From Chromatiaceae bacterium (GTDB lineage: Bacteria; Pseudomonadota; Gammaproteobacteria; Chromatiales; Chromatiaceae), in the NCBI GenBank assembly GCA_024235215.1, contig JACKMU010000008.1, positions 186,001 through 250,000 of the forward strand: DNA of 64,000 nucleotides. The letters run 5' to 3'. Within the stretch, counting starts at the first letter, position 1; each line of letters starts with the position of its first letter. Below, piece by piece: positions 1 through 6,853 of the stretch. A program made the position numbers and the translations under genes. Below the pieces are notes generated by a model. That model saw only the letters and a program-made list of their open reading frames with translations. It was not told the origin of the DNA and did no database searches.

Positions 1-865
1 CCGCCTGTTTGGAGAGTGGGTTGCTGGAAGTATCCTTGGGACCGGTGGCGTAAACGCCCTCCGCGTACTTGCCGGCCACCTTGATGAAGGTGTCATCCTT
101 CACTCCATCGTCGGAGATAAAGATGGTATCCATCCGCTTTTTACGCATCTGGGTGATGATCTTCGAAGCTTCCGGGTGGTAGCCGCCGAAAATGACCGCC
201 TCTGCACCGGAACGCTTGATCTTCTGTACCACTGCGGAGTAGTCCACCGCTCCCGGAGTGACACCCTCGAACAGCGTCACTTCCGCCTTGCCGGACTTCT
301 CCAGAAACTCCTTGGCAAACTCCGCCAGCCCCTTGCCGTAGTCACCCTTGTCGTGAATCACAGCGATCTTGGTCAATCCCAGTGTATTCAGCGCAAAATC
401 GACCTCGGTGCGTGCCTGGGCGTCATCCGATGCGATGGTGCGATAAAAGTTGGGATATTCGCCGCTCTGGGTCAGCGCGGGATTGGTGGCGGAGGGGGAC
501 ATCACCACCACACCGGCATTGTTGTAGATTGGCAGCGCTGCCTTGGTAGCGCCGGAGCAGATGTGTCCGAGCACCACATGAACGCCATCGGAGACCAGCT
601 TGGTCGCGGTATTGGTAGCCACTTCCGGTTTGCAGACATCATCCTCGACCAGCAATTCCACCATCTTGCCGTCGATGCCACCGGCGGCGTTGATCTTCTC
701 GACCACCAGTTTGGCTGCATTGACACTCGGCAAGCCATAGGAGGCGAGGTCACCACTGTGAGCGCCGGCCACACCCAGTTTGATGGTATCGGCGGCCATC
801 AACGGCGTGGTCAGGCTGAAACCCAACGCGGCCGCCAGCAGTTTCTGTGTCACTCTCTTGTTCAT
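1..865 (-). CDS. livK: Branched-chain amino acid ABC transporter substrate-binding protein, C-terminus beyond window edge
   Basis: Periplasmic binding protein of the LivJ/LivK type, expected to deliver leucine, isoleucine, valine or related ligands to a Liv-type ABC permease. The first 288 residues are in the window; the stop lies beyond position 1. It opens with a signal peptide (MNKRVTQKLLAAALGFSL, cleavage probably after LMAA near residue 25) followed by the family start DTIKLGVAGAHSGDLASYG. Later hallmarks are INAAGGIDGK, the two cysteines in DDVCKPEV and GHICSGAT that form the family disulfide, SPSATNP and FYRTIASDDAQ. The ATG at 863-865 is the natural start. Ligand specificity cannot be read from sequence, and no liv permease or ATPase genes are visible on this side. 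Confidence 0.9.
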   Translation of the reverse strand, partial: MNKRVTQKLLAAALGFSLTTPLMAADTIKLGVAGAHSGDLASYGLPSVNAAKLVVEKINAAGGIDGKMVELLVEDDVCKPEVATNTATKLVSDGVHVVLGHICSGATKAALPIYNNAGVVVMSPSATNPALTQSGEYPNFYRTIASDDAQARTEVDFALNTLGLTKIAVIHDKGDYGKGLAEFAKEFLEKSGKAEVTLFEGVTPGAVDYSAVVQKIKRSGAEAVIFGGYHPEASKIITQMRKKRMDTIFISDDGVKDDTFIKVAGKYAEGVYATGPKDTSSNPLSKQA

Positions 866-1060
866 TATCATCATCCTCACGGTTCTCGTTGATCGGAGTT
901 CGCGCAGCAACACACTTCCGCAGATGAGGAGTGTCCCGGTTACCGCGAACAGCACCCTCCACAAAATTACATCGCTGAGCAGACCAGGCGCTGTTGCGGC
1001 AGCGCGAGCATCAGGCCACAGGATAGGGAATTCAACGCCCTTTTGCCACTGCGAATTAAC

Positions 1061-1088
1061 AAAAAAACGGGGCCCGCAGGCCCCGTTT
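1061..1088 (-). terminator. Rho-independent terminator of the porin gene
   Basis: On the minus strand a stem CGGGGCC-TGCG-GGCCCCG is followed at once by seven T residues. It lies about 30 bases past the porin stop codon, so it most likely ends the porin transcript and separates it from the livK-like gene. Confidence 0.85.
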
Positions 1089-1118
1089 ATCAACTACATC
1101 AGCTAAGCCGGTTCGAAC

Positions 1119-2174
1119 TTAGAAGTCGTGACGCAGACCGATCGAGAAAGCGTCCTTGTCTTCGTCAGCGGCGGCGCGCATGTTGGTGTCGTTGTTGTAG
1201 TACTCAGCATAGACGCGGGTACGCGCGCTGAAGTTGTGCTGGAAACCGATACCCCAGGTGTCGGTCTCGTCTTCGGCATTGCCACTGTCGTAGTCAATAT
1301 TGCCATAGACCGCACGCACGATGTTGTTGCCAAAACTGGCCTCACCCGCGATCGACCACTCGTTGGCACCATCGTTGGCATTGGTACCATCGGTCTCGTC
1401 CATATCTTCGTACTGCGCGATCAACGTGAACATGCCAAAGTTGTAGGAGGCGCCGATACCCCAGATGTCCTGCATGCCGAGGTCATTGTCGTACTGAAGG
1501 GTGGAGATACCCACGCTGATCGGGCCATTGTCATAGCTCAGAGAGGGGTTGTAGGCGTCGATGCCATCGCTGGCGGTACCGCCGGTAGCGTTATCGATGA
1601 CGAGTGCCAGTTTGCCCTGGAGGCCACTGAAGTTCGGGGAGACGTAGGCAATCGCGTTACCGGTGCGGCTCGGGCCGAGGTAAGACTTGTTGGCCGCGAC
1701 GACGTTGGGGCCGGTACCGGCATTGCCCGGATCGTTGAAGATATCGGTCTTGTCGACGGCGCCATAGTACGGAGTCCACTGACGGCCGATGGCGACGGTA
1801 CCGAAGTCACCCGACAGACCGGCGAAAGCCAGACGGTTCAGGAAGGTACCGCTATTGGCTTTATCACCTGTTTTATTACCATTACTGTCAACTACATCCG
1901 ACGCGATTGAATCATTGCTACCACCTTCAGACGAGGTGAACTGCCACTCGGCCTGGAAGATGGCCTTGAGGCCATCGCCCAGATCCTCGGAACCTTTCAC
2001 GCCGATACGGGTGGTACCGGTGTCAACATCCCAGATACCATCCGAGCCGGCGATATCTTCGTCGAGGTAGGTCAGCGCGGTGTCAACGCGACCGTACAGT
2101 GTGGTTTCGGCGGCGGCTGCCAACGGGGCAACCATGGCGGCAGCGATTGCCAGGGTGATCAGCTTCTTGTTCAT
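1119..2174 (-). CDS. Gram-negative outer membrane porin (OmpC/Porin_4 type)
   Basis: General diffusion porin of 351 residues, expected to form a trimeric 16-strand beta barrel in the outer membrane. It has a signal peptide (MNKKLITLAIAAAMVAPLAAAA), the typical first strand ETTLYGRVDTALTYLD, the motif TRIGVKGSEDLGDGLKAIFQAEW, the loop-3 region around AFAGLSGDFGTVAIGRQWTPYYGAVD, and a C-terminal phenylalanine (GLRHDF) that is the assembly signal for the BAM machinery. The start is preceded by GGAG. It is monocistronic, with its own promoter at 2228-2256 and terminator at 1061-1088, as expected for an abundant envelope protein. Solute preference is unknown. Confidence 0.92.
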   Translation of the reverse strand: MNKKLITLAIAAAMVAPLAAAAETTLYGRVDTALTYLDEDIAGSDGIWDVDTGTTRIGVKGSEDLGDGLKAIFQAEWQFTSSEGGSNDSIASDVVDSNGNKTGDKANSGTFLNRLAFAGLSGDFGTVAIGRQWTPYYGAVDKTDIFNDPGNAGTGPNVVAANKSYLGPSRTGNAIAYVSPNFSGLQGKLALVIDNATGGTASDGIDAYNPSLSYDNGPISVGISTLQYDNDLGMQDIWGIGASYNFGMFTLIAQYEDMDETDGTNANDGANEWSIAGEASFGNNIVRAVYGNIDYDSGNAEDETDTWGIGFQHNFSARTRVYAEYYNNDTNMRAAADEDKDAFSIGLRHDF

Positions 2175-2227
2175 CGTTTGACTCCAAAATAAAGTGTTTT
2201 CGTGGAACGGTTGTTGTGTCAGGGTGA

Positions 2228-2256
2228 ATAGTAGACAGCTTCGAACACTTTTGCAA
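2228..2256 (-). promoter_or_regulatory. Sigma-70 promoter of the porin gene
   Basis: Minus-strand -35 box TTGCAA (2251-2256), 17-base spacer, -10 box TACTAT (2228-2233). It is about 55 bases upstream of the porin ATG, with A/T tracts (2270-2300) just upstream of the -35 that could act as an UP element. Confidence 0.6.
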
Positions 2257-2717
2257 CAGCTATTTTTAAAAAAACAACAATTTTTTTTGATGTTGTAAAA
2301 AGGACACGATTTTCAATGCCATCCAGGTCAAATTCGACCTGATTTACCCGTATTCAACAGGTTGAACCCCGCTGGAAGATACTGCAATTTAGTTTTGTTG
2401 TCGCCAAAGATCAATAACAGCATCCGTTACCGGAGGGATACAGCGTCACGTCAGCGGTTGATTGTTGTAAAATTGTCACTTCAGGTTGAACACAATCCGA
2501 TGACAGCCTGACGAATTCCAGGATGCGGATACCTGCCCGAAGCCAATCCTCCGGCCTGTCATCGGATCCTGCACTCTCTGTTTACAGTGCTGTTCCAATC
2601 AATAGGAAAGGGGAGATAAAGACGAGATGCCCGAAAGCTAAGTGGAGTGAAGCGGAATAGTAATTTATCCCGAACCCCTGTTCCTGGGTTTCCGTTCTAA
2701 ACAGGATTGGCGGGGAT
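2257..2717. other. Non-coding gap between porin promoter and tRNA-Gln
   Basis: No convincing gene. An inverted repeat TCCGATGACAG (2496-2506) and CTGTCATCGGA (2556-2566) could close a 49-base loop; it has no T tract and is not seen elsewhere in the window. The rest is A/T-rich near the porin and featureless near the tRNA. Confidence 0.5.
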
Positions 2718-2793
2718 TGGCTGGGATGCTAGGGGTCGAACCTAGAACCTACGGAGTCAGAGTCCGTCGCTCTGCCAGTTGAGCTACATCCCA
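2718..2793 (-). tRNA. tRNA-Gln (anticodon CUG)
   Basis: A 76-base cloverleaf on the minus strand: acceptor TGGGATG pairs with CATCCCA, D-stem GCTC/GAGC, anticodon stem ACGGA/TCCGT around loop CTCTGAC with anticodon CTG at 2760-2758, T-stem CTAGG/CCTAG with loop TTCGACC, discriminator G, and an encoded CCA at 2720-2718. It reads CAG codons. No neighbouring tRNA is present. Confidence 0.95.
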
Positions 2794-2811
2794 AATTTAA
2801 GGGCCAAGGTG

Positions 2812-2867
2812 CTAGGTGCTAGGTGCTAGGGAGAAACTTAGCGCACCTAGTTCCTAGTTCCTAGTTC
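2812..2867. repeat. CTAGNNN heptamer array, left of the four-helix-bundle gene
   Basis: Six CTAG cores in two blocks with exact 7-base spacing: 2812, 2819, 2826 (CTAGGTG units) and 2847, 2854, 2861 (CTAGTTC units). The blocks are separated by 17 bases, and CTAGGTGC on the left is the inverse of GCACCTAG at 2843-2850, so a hairpin can form. The second block is in the coding frame of the adjacent gene and supplies its last codons and its TAG stop (2854-2856). A partner array lies at 3227-3287. Confidence 0.9.
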
Positions 2868-3207
2868 CTTCGATATATTCGATCAGACGATAGAGCATTT
2901 TCGCAATCTGTCTGACTTCATCTGCCTTTTCCAGGCCTTTATCCCTATCGATAAAACCAGTTTCCATTCCTATCAGCAGTTGAGTCCATGCTTCGGCACT
3001 GGAACCTTTCGCGATTTTCAGAAAATGAACCCGCTCTTTAACCGAGGTTCGTTCATATCCTTCTGCAATGTTAGAAGCAACGGAGAGCGCCGACCGGCCT
3101 AACTGATCCCGAAACCCGGCGTTCCCACAAGTCGCCGATAATCGATACATATCCACCGAAAACCGGCAAGCGCGCCGCCAAACTTCTAAATTTTTCAGAG
3201 CATCCAT
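2854..3207 (-). CDS. Four-helix-bundle protein, 23S rRNA-intervening-sequence (IVP/S23) family
   Basis: A protein of 117 residues of the TIGR02436-type four-helix bundle family, first known from intervening sequences in 23S rRNA genes and structurally related to the Avd accessory protein of diversity-generating retroelements. Characteristic pieces are LEVWRRACRFSVDMYRLSA, FRDQLGRSALSVASNIAEGYER, HFLKIAKGSSAEAWTQLLIG and the closing helix ending MLYRLIEYIEG. The biochemical role of stand-alone copies is not established; nucleic acid binding is plausible. The start at 3207 has a strong GGAAGGG site. The gene is not in rRNA here: it sits between tRNA-Gln and rpsI and is bracketed by CTAGNNN arrays, one of which encodes its last residues. 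This looks like an insertion behind the ribosomal protein operon. No reverse transcriptase is in the window. Confidence 0.88.
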   Translation of the reverse strand: MDALKNLEVWRRACRFSVDMYRLSATCGNAGFRDQLGRSALSVASNIAEGYERTSVKERVHFLKIAKGSSAEAWTQLLIGMETGFIDRDKGLEKADEVRQIAKMLYRLIEYIEGTRN

Positions 3208-3226
3208 GCCCTTCCACCCTGAGTTT

Positions 3227-3287
3227 CTAGTTTCTAGCCCCTAGTATCTACCCCTAGCACCTAGAACCTAGTTCCTGGCACCTATTA
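3227..3287. repeat. CTAGNNN heptamer array, right of the four-helix-bundle gene
   Basis: Plus-strand units start at 3227, 3234, 3241, 3248, 3254, 3261, 3268, 3275 and 3282, i.e. every 7 bases with one 6-base step. Six carry intact CTAG; the others are CTAC, CTGG and CTAT variants. The NNN part varies (TTT, CCC, TAT, CAC, AAC, TTC). The last unit, CTATTAA, contains the rpsI stop codon (3285-3287), so the array begins exactly at the end of rpsI. Confidence 0.88.
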
Positions 3288-3677
3288 ACGTTTTGAATAT
3301 TGTGGACGCTTGCGCGCTTTGTGCAGGCCGACTTTCTTGCGCTCCACTGCCCGTGCGTCACGGGTCAGGTAGCCGGCCTTGCGCATGCTGCTCTGCAGGC
3401 TCTCGTCATATTTCGCCAGTGCACGTGCTATCCCCAGACGAATGGCGCCTGCCTGTCCGGTGTTGCCGCCGCCAGCAACCGTTACATTCACATCCACCTT
3501 ATCCAGCACCTCTGCCACCGTCAGTGGCTGGCGCACCACCATGCGTGCAGTTTCGCGGCCGAAATAGTTGTCCAGCGAACGATCGTTGACTGTAATCTTG
3601 CCACTTCCGACGCTCAGGAAGACACGCGCGGTGGAACTCTTGCGGCGTCCGGTTGCATAAGTTTGGGTCTGTGCCAT
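3285..3677 (-). CDS. rpsI: 30S ribosomal protein S9
   Basis: Ribosomal protein uS9, 130 residues, the normal bacterial length. The family start YATGRRKSSTARVFL, the central GGGNTGQAGAIRLGIARAL and the basic tail ending KRPQYSKR are present; this tail reaches the P-site tRNA in the small subunit. It follows rplM by 92 bases, the standard L13-S9 operon. The stop codon lies within the first heptamer of the adjoining repeat array, without change to the conserved SKR end. Confidence 0.98.
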   Translation of the reverse strand: MAQTQTYATGRRKSSTARVFLSVGSGKITVNDRSLDNYFGRETARMVVRQPLTVAEVLDKVDVNVTVAGGGNTGQAGAIRLGIARALAKYDESLQSSMRKAGYLTRDARAVERKKVGLHKARKRPQYSKR

Positions 3678-3769
3678 TTTCTCTATCTCAGGTTGCCAGG
3701 TTTGAGGCTACTGGGGATACCGGGCTGGTCGGGGTGTAACCCCTCAAGTACCCGGCTAACCAAACCTCA

Positions 3770-4198
3770 TCAAATCTCAAGTGGCTGCGGCTGCTGCGCG
3801 GCATGCTTGTGCTCAGGGCCGGCGTAAACCCTGAGTTTCTTGTACATTGCTCTTCCCAGCGGATTTTTCGGTAGCATCCCCTTGACCGCACTCTCCAAAA
3901 CTCGTTCCGGGTGCTCCGCCAGCAGTTTCGTCAGATTGGTCGATTTGAGGTTGCCAATGTACCCGGTATGGTGATGGTACATCTTGTCCTGCATCTTGTT
4001 GCCGGTCACTCTGACCTTCTCTGCATTGATCACGACGATGTAATCACCGGTATCCACGTGCGGTGTAAATTCAGGCTTATGCTTACCACGCAAGCGATGC
4101 GCGATCTCACTGGCCAGCCGGCCCAGCGTCTTCTCCGTGGCATCTACCAGATACCACTCGCGGCGAACCTCGGCAGGCTTTGCACTTACTGTCGTCAT
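3770..4198 (-). CDS. rplM: 50S ribosomal protein L13
   Basis: Ribosomal protein uL13, 142 residues, an early-assembly protein of the large subunit. It shows REWYLVDATEKTLGRLASEIA, LRGKHKPEFTPHVDTGDYIVVINAEKV, KMYHHHTGYIG, the loop around AVKGMLPKNPLGR and KLRVYAGPEHKHAAQQP. The frame is open 12 codons further upstream, but the ATG at 4196-4198 is directly preceded by GGAGTGAG and matches usual L13 length, so it is taken as the start. First gene of rplM-rpsI. Confidence 0.97.
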   Translation of the reverse strand: MTTVSAKPAEVRREWYLVDATEKTLGRLASEIAHRLRGKHKPEFTPHVDTGDYIVVINAEKVRVTGNKMQDKMYHHHTGYIGNLKSTNLTKLLAEHPERVLESAVKGMLPKNPLGRAMYKKLRVYAGPEHKHAAQQPQPLEI

Positions 4199-4251
4199 TG
4201 AACTCACTCCGACGGAGAATCCAAGTAGAATCACTCGAAAAAAGAGCGCGA

Positions 4252-4280
4252 ATGTTATCGGATAGCGCGCCGGATGGCAA
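4252..4280 (-). promoter_or_regulatory. Sigma-70 promoter of rplM-rpsI
   Basis: Minus-strand -35 TTGCCA (4275-4280), 17-base spacer, -10 TAACAT (4252-4257). Transcription would begin about 45 bases ahead of the L13 start. The remaining 280 bases up to the GlcF-like gene show no other clear element. Confidence 0.6.
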
Positions 4281-4556
4281 GTACCTTGGTGGCCTGGCCA
4301 GCTGAACGGCCGCTACAGCGAACAACCGAAGCGATAACCCCGCTGTAAAACCGAACAACGGCTCGATTTTTCCCTTACCGAATTCAGCAATAGTTGTCCC
4401 GATTTTGCGCAGGAGAGACGTTTACGGCAGAATTCCCGTCGGTCCGTCGGCTTGAAAGCCGGCCAAAGAGGCTGATCCGATAAATTCGAGGATTTCCGTC
4501 GGGGTTTACCGGGTTGCACTGCACCATCAAGTTTTATCCCGGATAACCACCACGCC

Positions 4557-5807
4557 GTGAACCGCCAGCAAATACTCGCCGAAGCCGACCGCTGCGTCAA
4601 ATGCGGACTCTGCCTGCCGCACTGCCCGACCTACCGGATAACCCGGGACGAGGGAGATTCACCGCGCGGCCGCATAGCGTTGATGCAAGCATGGATCGGC
4701 GCAGCGGTCGAGAGTCCCCGAGTGCACTGGCACCTGGATCGCTGCCTCGGTTGTCAGGCGTGTGAATCCGCCTGCCCCTCGGGAGTCAAGTACGGTCAAA
4801 TGATTGATTCGGTGCGTGCACAGCAGCCACACTGGCTCTCGCTGTGGCGGCGCTGGTGCCTTATGCTGCTCTCACGCCTCCCCTACTACCGCAGCAGCCG
4901 CATGTTGCTCAGGATCTATCACAACATTGGACTGCGATCGCTGTTGCAGCGCGCCGGAGGAGACTGGCTGCGGCGGCTCAATCAGCTGTTGCCCAATCTG
5001 GAGGAGAGCCCCAGCCTGCACTCCCATTATCCGGCGGTCCCACCACTCAACGGAAGCGTCGCGCTGTTCACGGGCTGCGTTGGACGCATCGCTGACCTGC
5101 CTGCGCTGCTTGCCTCAATCCGACTGCTGACTCTGCTCGGCTTCGCAGTAGAGGTACCGGAACAGCAAACCTGTTGTGGCGCGCTGCACCAGCACAACGG
5201 CTGGCCCGACACCGCCCGGCAGCTGGCCGCCACTAACCGGCGGATATTCGATGCGCTTGAGGTGGATGCCATCCTGTACACCGCCAGCGGTTGCGGTATC
5301 CAGCTGCTGGAGTACGCAAAATACGGGCAATCATTGAGCACGCCTGTGATGGATATCTGCAGCTTTCTCGCTGATTCAGGGCAGCTCGATCGTCTGCACC
5401 TGGCACCGTTGAAGCAGAAAGTTCTGCTCCATCACCCCTGCTCTTCCCGAAGAATTGCGGATGGCGGCAACAGCGTCGTCCGGCTGCTGCGGCGAATACC
5501 GGATATTCAACTGCGAAGCCTGCCACGAGAGGGGTGCTGCGGCGCCGCCGGCAACTACCTGCTGCTGCAGCCAGCGATGGCCGACCGGCTGCGCCAGACG
5601 ATCATCGAGCAGATAGAACCTGAAATGCCTGAAATACTGGCTACCACCAATACTGGGTGTGCCCTGCACCTCTCGGCTGGACTAAGCCTCACTCATCCCG
5701 CTATCCGTGTGATCCATCCCGTCCAACTCCTGTCCCAGCAGCTGAACGGCAACCTAGACCGATTAGAGTGCGACGGGCAGAATTCATGCCCCGACGGAAT
5801 CGATTGA
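4557..5807 (+). CDS. glcF: Glycolate oxidase iron-sulfur subunit-like protein
   Basis: Cytoplasmic-side Fe-S protein of 416 residues in the GlcF/CCG family, which passes electrons from a flavin subunit that oxidises glycolate (or lactate) toward quinone. Two 4Fe-4S motifs are complete: CVKCGLCLPHCP near residue 13 and CLGCQACESACP near residue 63. Two cysteine-rich CCG domains follow, with FTGCVGR and CCGALHQHNG in the first and HHPCSS and EGCCGAAGNYLL in the second. The start is a GTG at 4557 with a weak site; the first Fe-S motif lies immediately after it, so a later start is excluded. The flavin partners glcD and glcE are not beside it, and the 17-21 kb region holds a different, self-contained FAD/Fe-S fusion. 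Confidence 0.85.
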   Translation: MNRQQILAEADRCVKCGLCLPHCPTYRITRDEGDSPRGRIALMQAWIGAAVESPRVHWHLDRCLGCQACESACPSGVKYGQMIDSVRAQQPHWLSLWRRWCLMLLSRLPYYRSSRMLLRIYHNIGLRSLLQRAGGDWLRRLNQLLPNLEESPSLHSHYPAVPPLNGSVALFTGCVGRIADLPALLASIRLLTLLGFAVEVPEQQTCCGALHQHNGWPDTARQLAATNRRIFDALEVDAILYTASGCGIQLLEYAKYGQSLSTPVMDICSFLADSGQLDRLHLAPLKQKVLLHHPCSSRRIADGGNSVVRLLRRIPDIQLRSLPREGCCGAAGNYLLLQPAMADRLRQTIIEQIEPEMPEILATTNTGCALHLSAGLSLTHPAIRVIHPVQLLSQQLNGNLDRLECDGQNSCPDGID

Positions 5808-5907
5808 CGCAGCATTTGGCACGTGTACGCTACACTGACCCAACTTCTGATACCGATCGCCGATTGCCGCTTCACGCAGCCCACCCGTTCGCCTATCCTT
5901 GAAAAGT

Positions 5908-6552
5908 ATGGAACAGAGAAACTACACCACCGCGGACCGCCTGTTGATGGGTCTTGACCAGGCGTTGCAGACATTGGCCGGACGGCCCCGTGTGACCGAA
6001 CGAACCGATCCAGCGCAGGCACTGCCAGAAGCCGAACTCTCCGCAGAGCAGCAATTGCATGTGGCCCGGCTATTACGGGTGGACCATAGCGGAGAGGTGT
6101 GTGCCCAGGCACTCTATCAGGGACAGGCGCTGACGGCCCGATCAGCTCAGGTGAGAGAGAATATGCAGCGTTCTGCCCTGGAGGAGAACGATCACCTCGA
6201 TTGGTGCCACAACCGCCTGATGGAACTCAATAACCGCCGCAGTCTGCTCAACCCGCTCTGGTATCTCGGCTCCTTTGCCATCGGCGCGACCGCAGGGCTG
6301 GCAGGTGACCAGTGGAGTCTCGGTTTCATCGCGGAGACCGAACGCCAGGTATGCGCGCATATCGACAGCCACCTGCAACAGATACCCAGCGCAGACAAAA
6401 AAAGCCGTGCCATTCTGGAACAGATGAGAAGCGACGAGCAGCACCATGCCCAGGTCGCGCTCAGCAGTGGCGGTGTACCCCTGCCAACACCCGTCAGGAA
6501 CGCAATGCGCCTGACCGCAAAACTGATGACGAAAACCACCTACTGGCTGTGA
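5908..6552 (+). CDS. coq7: 3-demethoxyubiquinol 3-hydroxylase (Coq7)
   Basis: Di-iron monooxygenase of ubiquinone biosynthesis that hydroxylates the demethoxyquinol ring at the membrane surface. It has 214 residues, the usual length in gammaproteobacteria. Ligands are visible as E63 (in DHSGEVCAQALYQGQ), E93-x-x-H96 (EENDHLDW), E145 (IAETERQVC) and E177-x-x-H180 (SDEQHHAQ). The C-terminus LMTKTTYWL is typical. The ATG at 5908 gives the family N-terminus (RNYTTADRLLMGLDQAL); a TTG nine bases earlier is less likely. A 166-bp palindromic element begins one base after the stop codon. Confidence 0.95.
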   Translation: MEQRNYTTADRLLMGLDQALQTLAGRPRVTERTDPAQALPEAELSAEQQLHVARLLRVDHSGEVCAQALYQGQALTARSAQVRENMQRSALEENDHLDWCHNRLMELNNRRSLLNPLWYLGSFAIGATAGLAGDQWSLGFIAETERQVCAHIDSHLQQIPSADKKSRAILEQMRSDEQHHAQVALSSGGVPLPTPVRNAMRLTAKLMTKTTYWL

Positions 6553-6553
6553 C

Positions 6554-6719
6554 TAGGAGCCTGTCTGACTTATCCGTTTGAAGCGAAAATCACCGGGGGC
6601 GAATCAAATCAGTTTATCGAACGAGGCGAATAGTGGGCCTATTTAACGAGGTCGATAAGCTGAGTTGATCGTCATCCGGGGATTTGCAGCCAAACAGTGT
6701 TAAGTCAGACAGGCTCCTA
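6554..6719. mobile_element. 166-bp MITE-like palindromic element, copy A
   Basis: Perfect 19-base terminal inverted repeats, TAGGAGCCTGTCTGACTTA and its complement, with outer TA (CTAG context) as the likely target duplication. The interior continues as an imperfect palindrome: CAGTTTATCGA pairs with TCGATAAGCTG, and the tip is AATAG-TGGGC-CTATT. No coding capacity. It is base-identical to the element at 12863-13028 and related to that at 44209-44374. It fills the gap between the convergent coq7 and DUF885 genes. Confidence 0.9.
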
Positions 6720-6853
6720 GAGTTAACTTCCACCCCCTTCCCTCCTCACCCGATTGGTATGTCGCCTGCTGAGAGAGCATTTTGGCTATCCACCGCTACG
6801 ACAGTGGTGGAGGTCCGCGAACACAATCGCCAGTTCGAGCGAGACAGCTGAAC

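Noticed and set aside
1128..1910. Open frame of 260 codons opposite the porin gene
   Set aside because: Val/Gly/Asp-rich shadow of the porin; no start site or recognisable domain.
2496..2566. Inverted repeat upstream of tRNA-Gln as a terminator or second mobile element
   Set aside because: The arms are 11 bases with a 49-base loop, no T tract, no second copy in the window and no relation to the 166-bp elements.
2854..3207. Avd of a diversity-generating retroelement
   Set aside because: The protein fold family is related, but there is no reverse transcriptase, template repeat or variable repeat in the surrounding sequence.
2812..3287. CRISPR array
   Set aside because: Units are 7 bases with a 4-base core and 3 variable bases, far below CRISPR repeat and spacer lengths, and no cas genes are present.
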